5,833 nucleotides of DNA, from positions 1-5,833 of the forward strand of contig JAKAXN010000305.1 of assembly GCA_021816565.1 (NCBI GenBank). Reading direction: 5' to 3'. The stretch is from Actinomycetes bacterium. GTDB lineage: Bacteria > Actinomycetota > Acidimicrobiia > Acidimicrobiales > Palsa-688. The notes below the pieces were generated by a model. That model worked only from the letters and a program-made list of their open reading frames with translations. It did no database searches and was not told the DNA's origin. A program made the translations under genes and the position numbers. Below are positions 5,149-5,833 of the stretch, piece after piece (the stretch's first letter is position 1; each line of letters begins with the position of its first letter).

Positions 5149-5833
5149 CTAGCCGGCCAGGGCCGCCTTCAGCTCACCGAGGACCGGCACCGGCCCGGGG
5201 TCCACCCCGGTCTCGGCGGCCAGCCACAGGGAGGCGTAGTCGCCGGTGAGCACCAGGTCGAGGAGCTGGGCCAGGTCTCCCTCGCCGGCCGCCTGGACCT
5301 CGATGACATCGGCCAGCACCTCCCGCATCATCTCGCCGACCAGATCGAAACGCCGGCCTACCTGCGGGTGCTCGTCCTCGTGGCGCAGCAGCACGGCGGT
5401 GACCAGCTGCCGGGTGACATCTCCGTTCTGCCCCCACCCGCACACCTCGTTGTGGCACAGCTCGGGCTGCACCGACCACCAGGCGGCGGTCTTGGCGTTC
5501 TCGTTGATCTGGGTCTTCCACCGCTGCGCAGCCGCGGCCCCGAGGGCCCCGCCCCCCTGGATCAGGGGCATGGTGCGGCCGATCCGCCGGGCGATGACGG
5601 CCGGCTCGCTCGAATCCCCGGCCGCCTCGATCTGGTCGCGACGCCGCTTCATCTGCTCCAGGGCCGCCGATATCCATGACCGGCCGCCCCGGTACAGGCC
5701 CAGATGGTCCAGCACCACCAGCGGCGGTACGAGCATGGCGCCCAGCGCCGCCCGGGGCTGGGGGATCCCGGGCGGTACCGGGATCCGGGGGGCGCCCCAC
5801 GCATCGGCCAGCCGGGCCAGTTGGCCGCCGCCC
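5149..5833 (-). CDS. Bifunctional phosphoglucose/phosphomannose isomerase, C-terminal part (5' end outside window)
   Basis: The enzyme interconverts glucose-6-phosphate or mannose-6-phosphate with fructose-6-phosphate, feeding glycolysis and GDP-mannose or other envelope precursors. The frame runs open to the right edge, so the ATG at 5736 is internal; 227 residues plus stop are visible of about 350 expected. The fragment begins in the SIS fold with GGGQLARLADAWG and VPPGIPQPRAALG, then carries the C-terminal catalytic domain: a GGGALGAAAAQRWK segment, INENAK, and PELCHNEVCGWGQNGD. The Glu of INEN (fragment residue 111) and His of CHNE (127) lie 16 apart, as do catalytic E203 and H219 of the Pyrobaculum enzyme; a Lys six residues from the end (222) may match its K298. 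HEDEHPQVGRRF and LLDLVLTGDYASLWLAAETGVDPGPV-type C-terminal segments are also typical of the family. It lacks features of the classical PGI or zinc-dependent ManA. It is followed by a hairpin and a 273-bp gap, so it is probably a separate transcript from the response regulator. Confidence 0.93.
   Translation of the reverse strand, partial: GGGQLARLADAWGAPRIPVPPGIPQPRAALGAMLVPPLVVLDHLGLYRGGRSWISAALEQMKRRRDQIEAAGDSSEPAVIARRIGRTMPLIQGGGALGAAAAQRWKTQINENAKTAAWWSVQPELCHNEVCGWGQNGDVTRQLVTAVLLRHEDEHPQVGRRFDLVGEMMREVLADVIEVQAAGEGDLAQLLDLVLTGDYASLWLAAETGVDPGPVPVLGELKAALAG
5763..5786. repeat. 9-bp perfect inverted repeat inside the isomerase gene
   Basis: GGATCCCGG at 5763-5771 is mirrored by CCGGGATCC at 5778-5786 across a 6-bp spacer. 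It encodes the RIPVPPGIP stretch of the isomerase, so proline- and glycine-rich codons may fully explain it. Confidence 0.6.

Overview
This is a G+C-rich window with strongly G/C-biased third codon positions. It carries housekeeping genes of bacterial type: secA, an archaeal-type bifunctional phosphoglucose/phosphomannose isomerase, and a NarL/DegU-type response regulator. Two large DUF2079 membrane proteins sit among them. Gene content, codon bias and apparent leaderless starts suggest a high-GC actinobacterium, possibly of class Acidimicrobiia. That placement is inference from protein style, not a database match.

Layout from left to right: the N-terminal 375 codons of secA on the minus strand (running off the left edge); a short divergent intergenic region; a DUF2079 polytopic membrane protein on the plus strand; a second DUF2079 paralogue on the minus strand, meeting the first tail to tail with a 52-bp overlap; a LuxR-family response regulator on the minus strand, 34 bp upstream of the second paralogue; a 273-bp non-coding gap with several inverted repeats; and the C-terminal 227 codons of a bifunctional phosphoglucose/phosphomannose isomerase on the minus strand (running off the right edge).

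Four of the five genes point left and only the first DUF2079 copy points right. The response regulator and second DUF2079 gene are closely spaced and probably co-transcribed. The isomerase is probably a separate unit, ending at a hairpin just after its stop. SecA is the export ATPase, the isomerase supplies sugar phosphates (fructose-6-P, glucose-6-P, mannose-6-P) for central metabolism and cell-envelope precursors, and DUF2079 proteins are uncharacterised integral membrane proteins resembling GT-C-type enzymes. A shared envelope theme is plausible but unproven.

The most distinctive feature is the inverted pair of DUF2079 paralogues. They share a perfectly conserved 23-residue block, a 41-bp exact inverted repeat at DNA level, and overlapping 3' ends that form a stem-loop. 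I see no mobile element, CRISPR array, tRNA or rRNA, and no clear novel multi-gene system.
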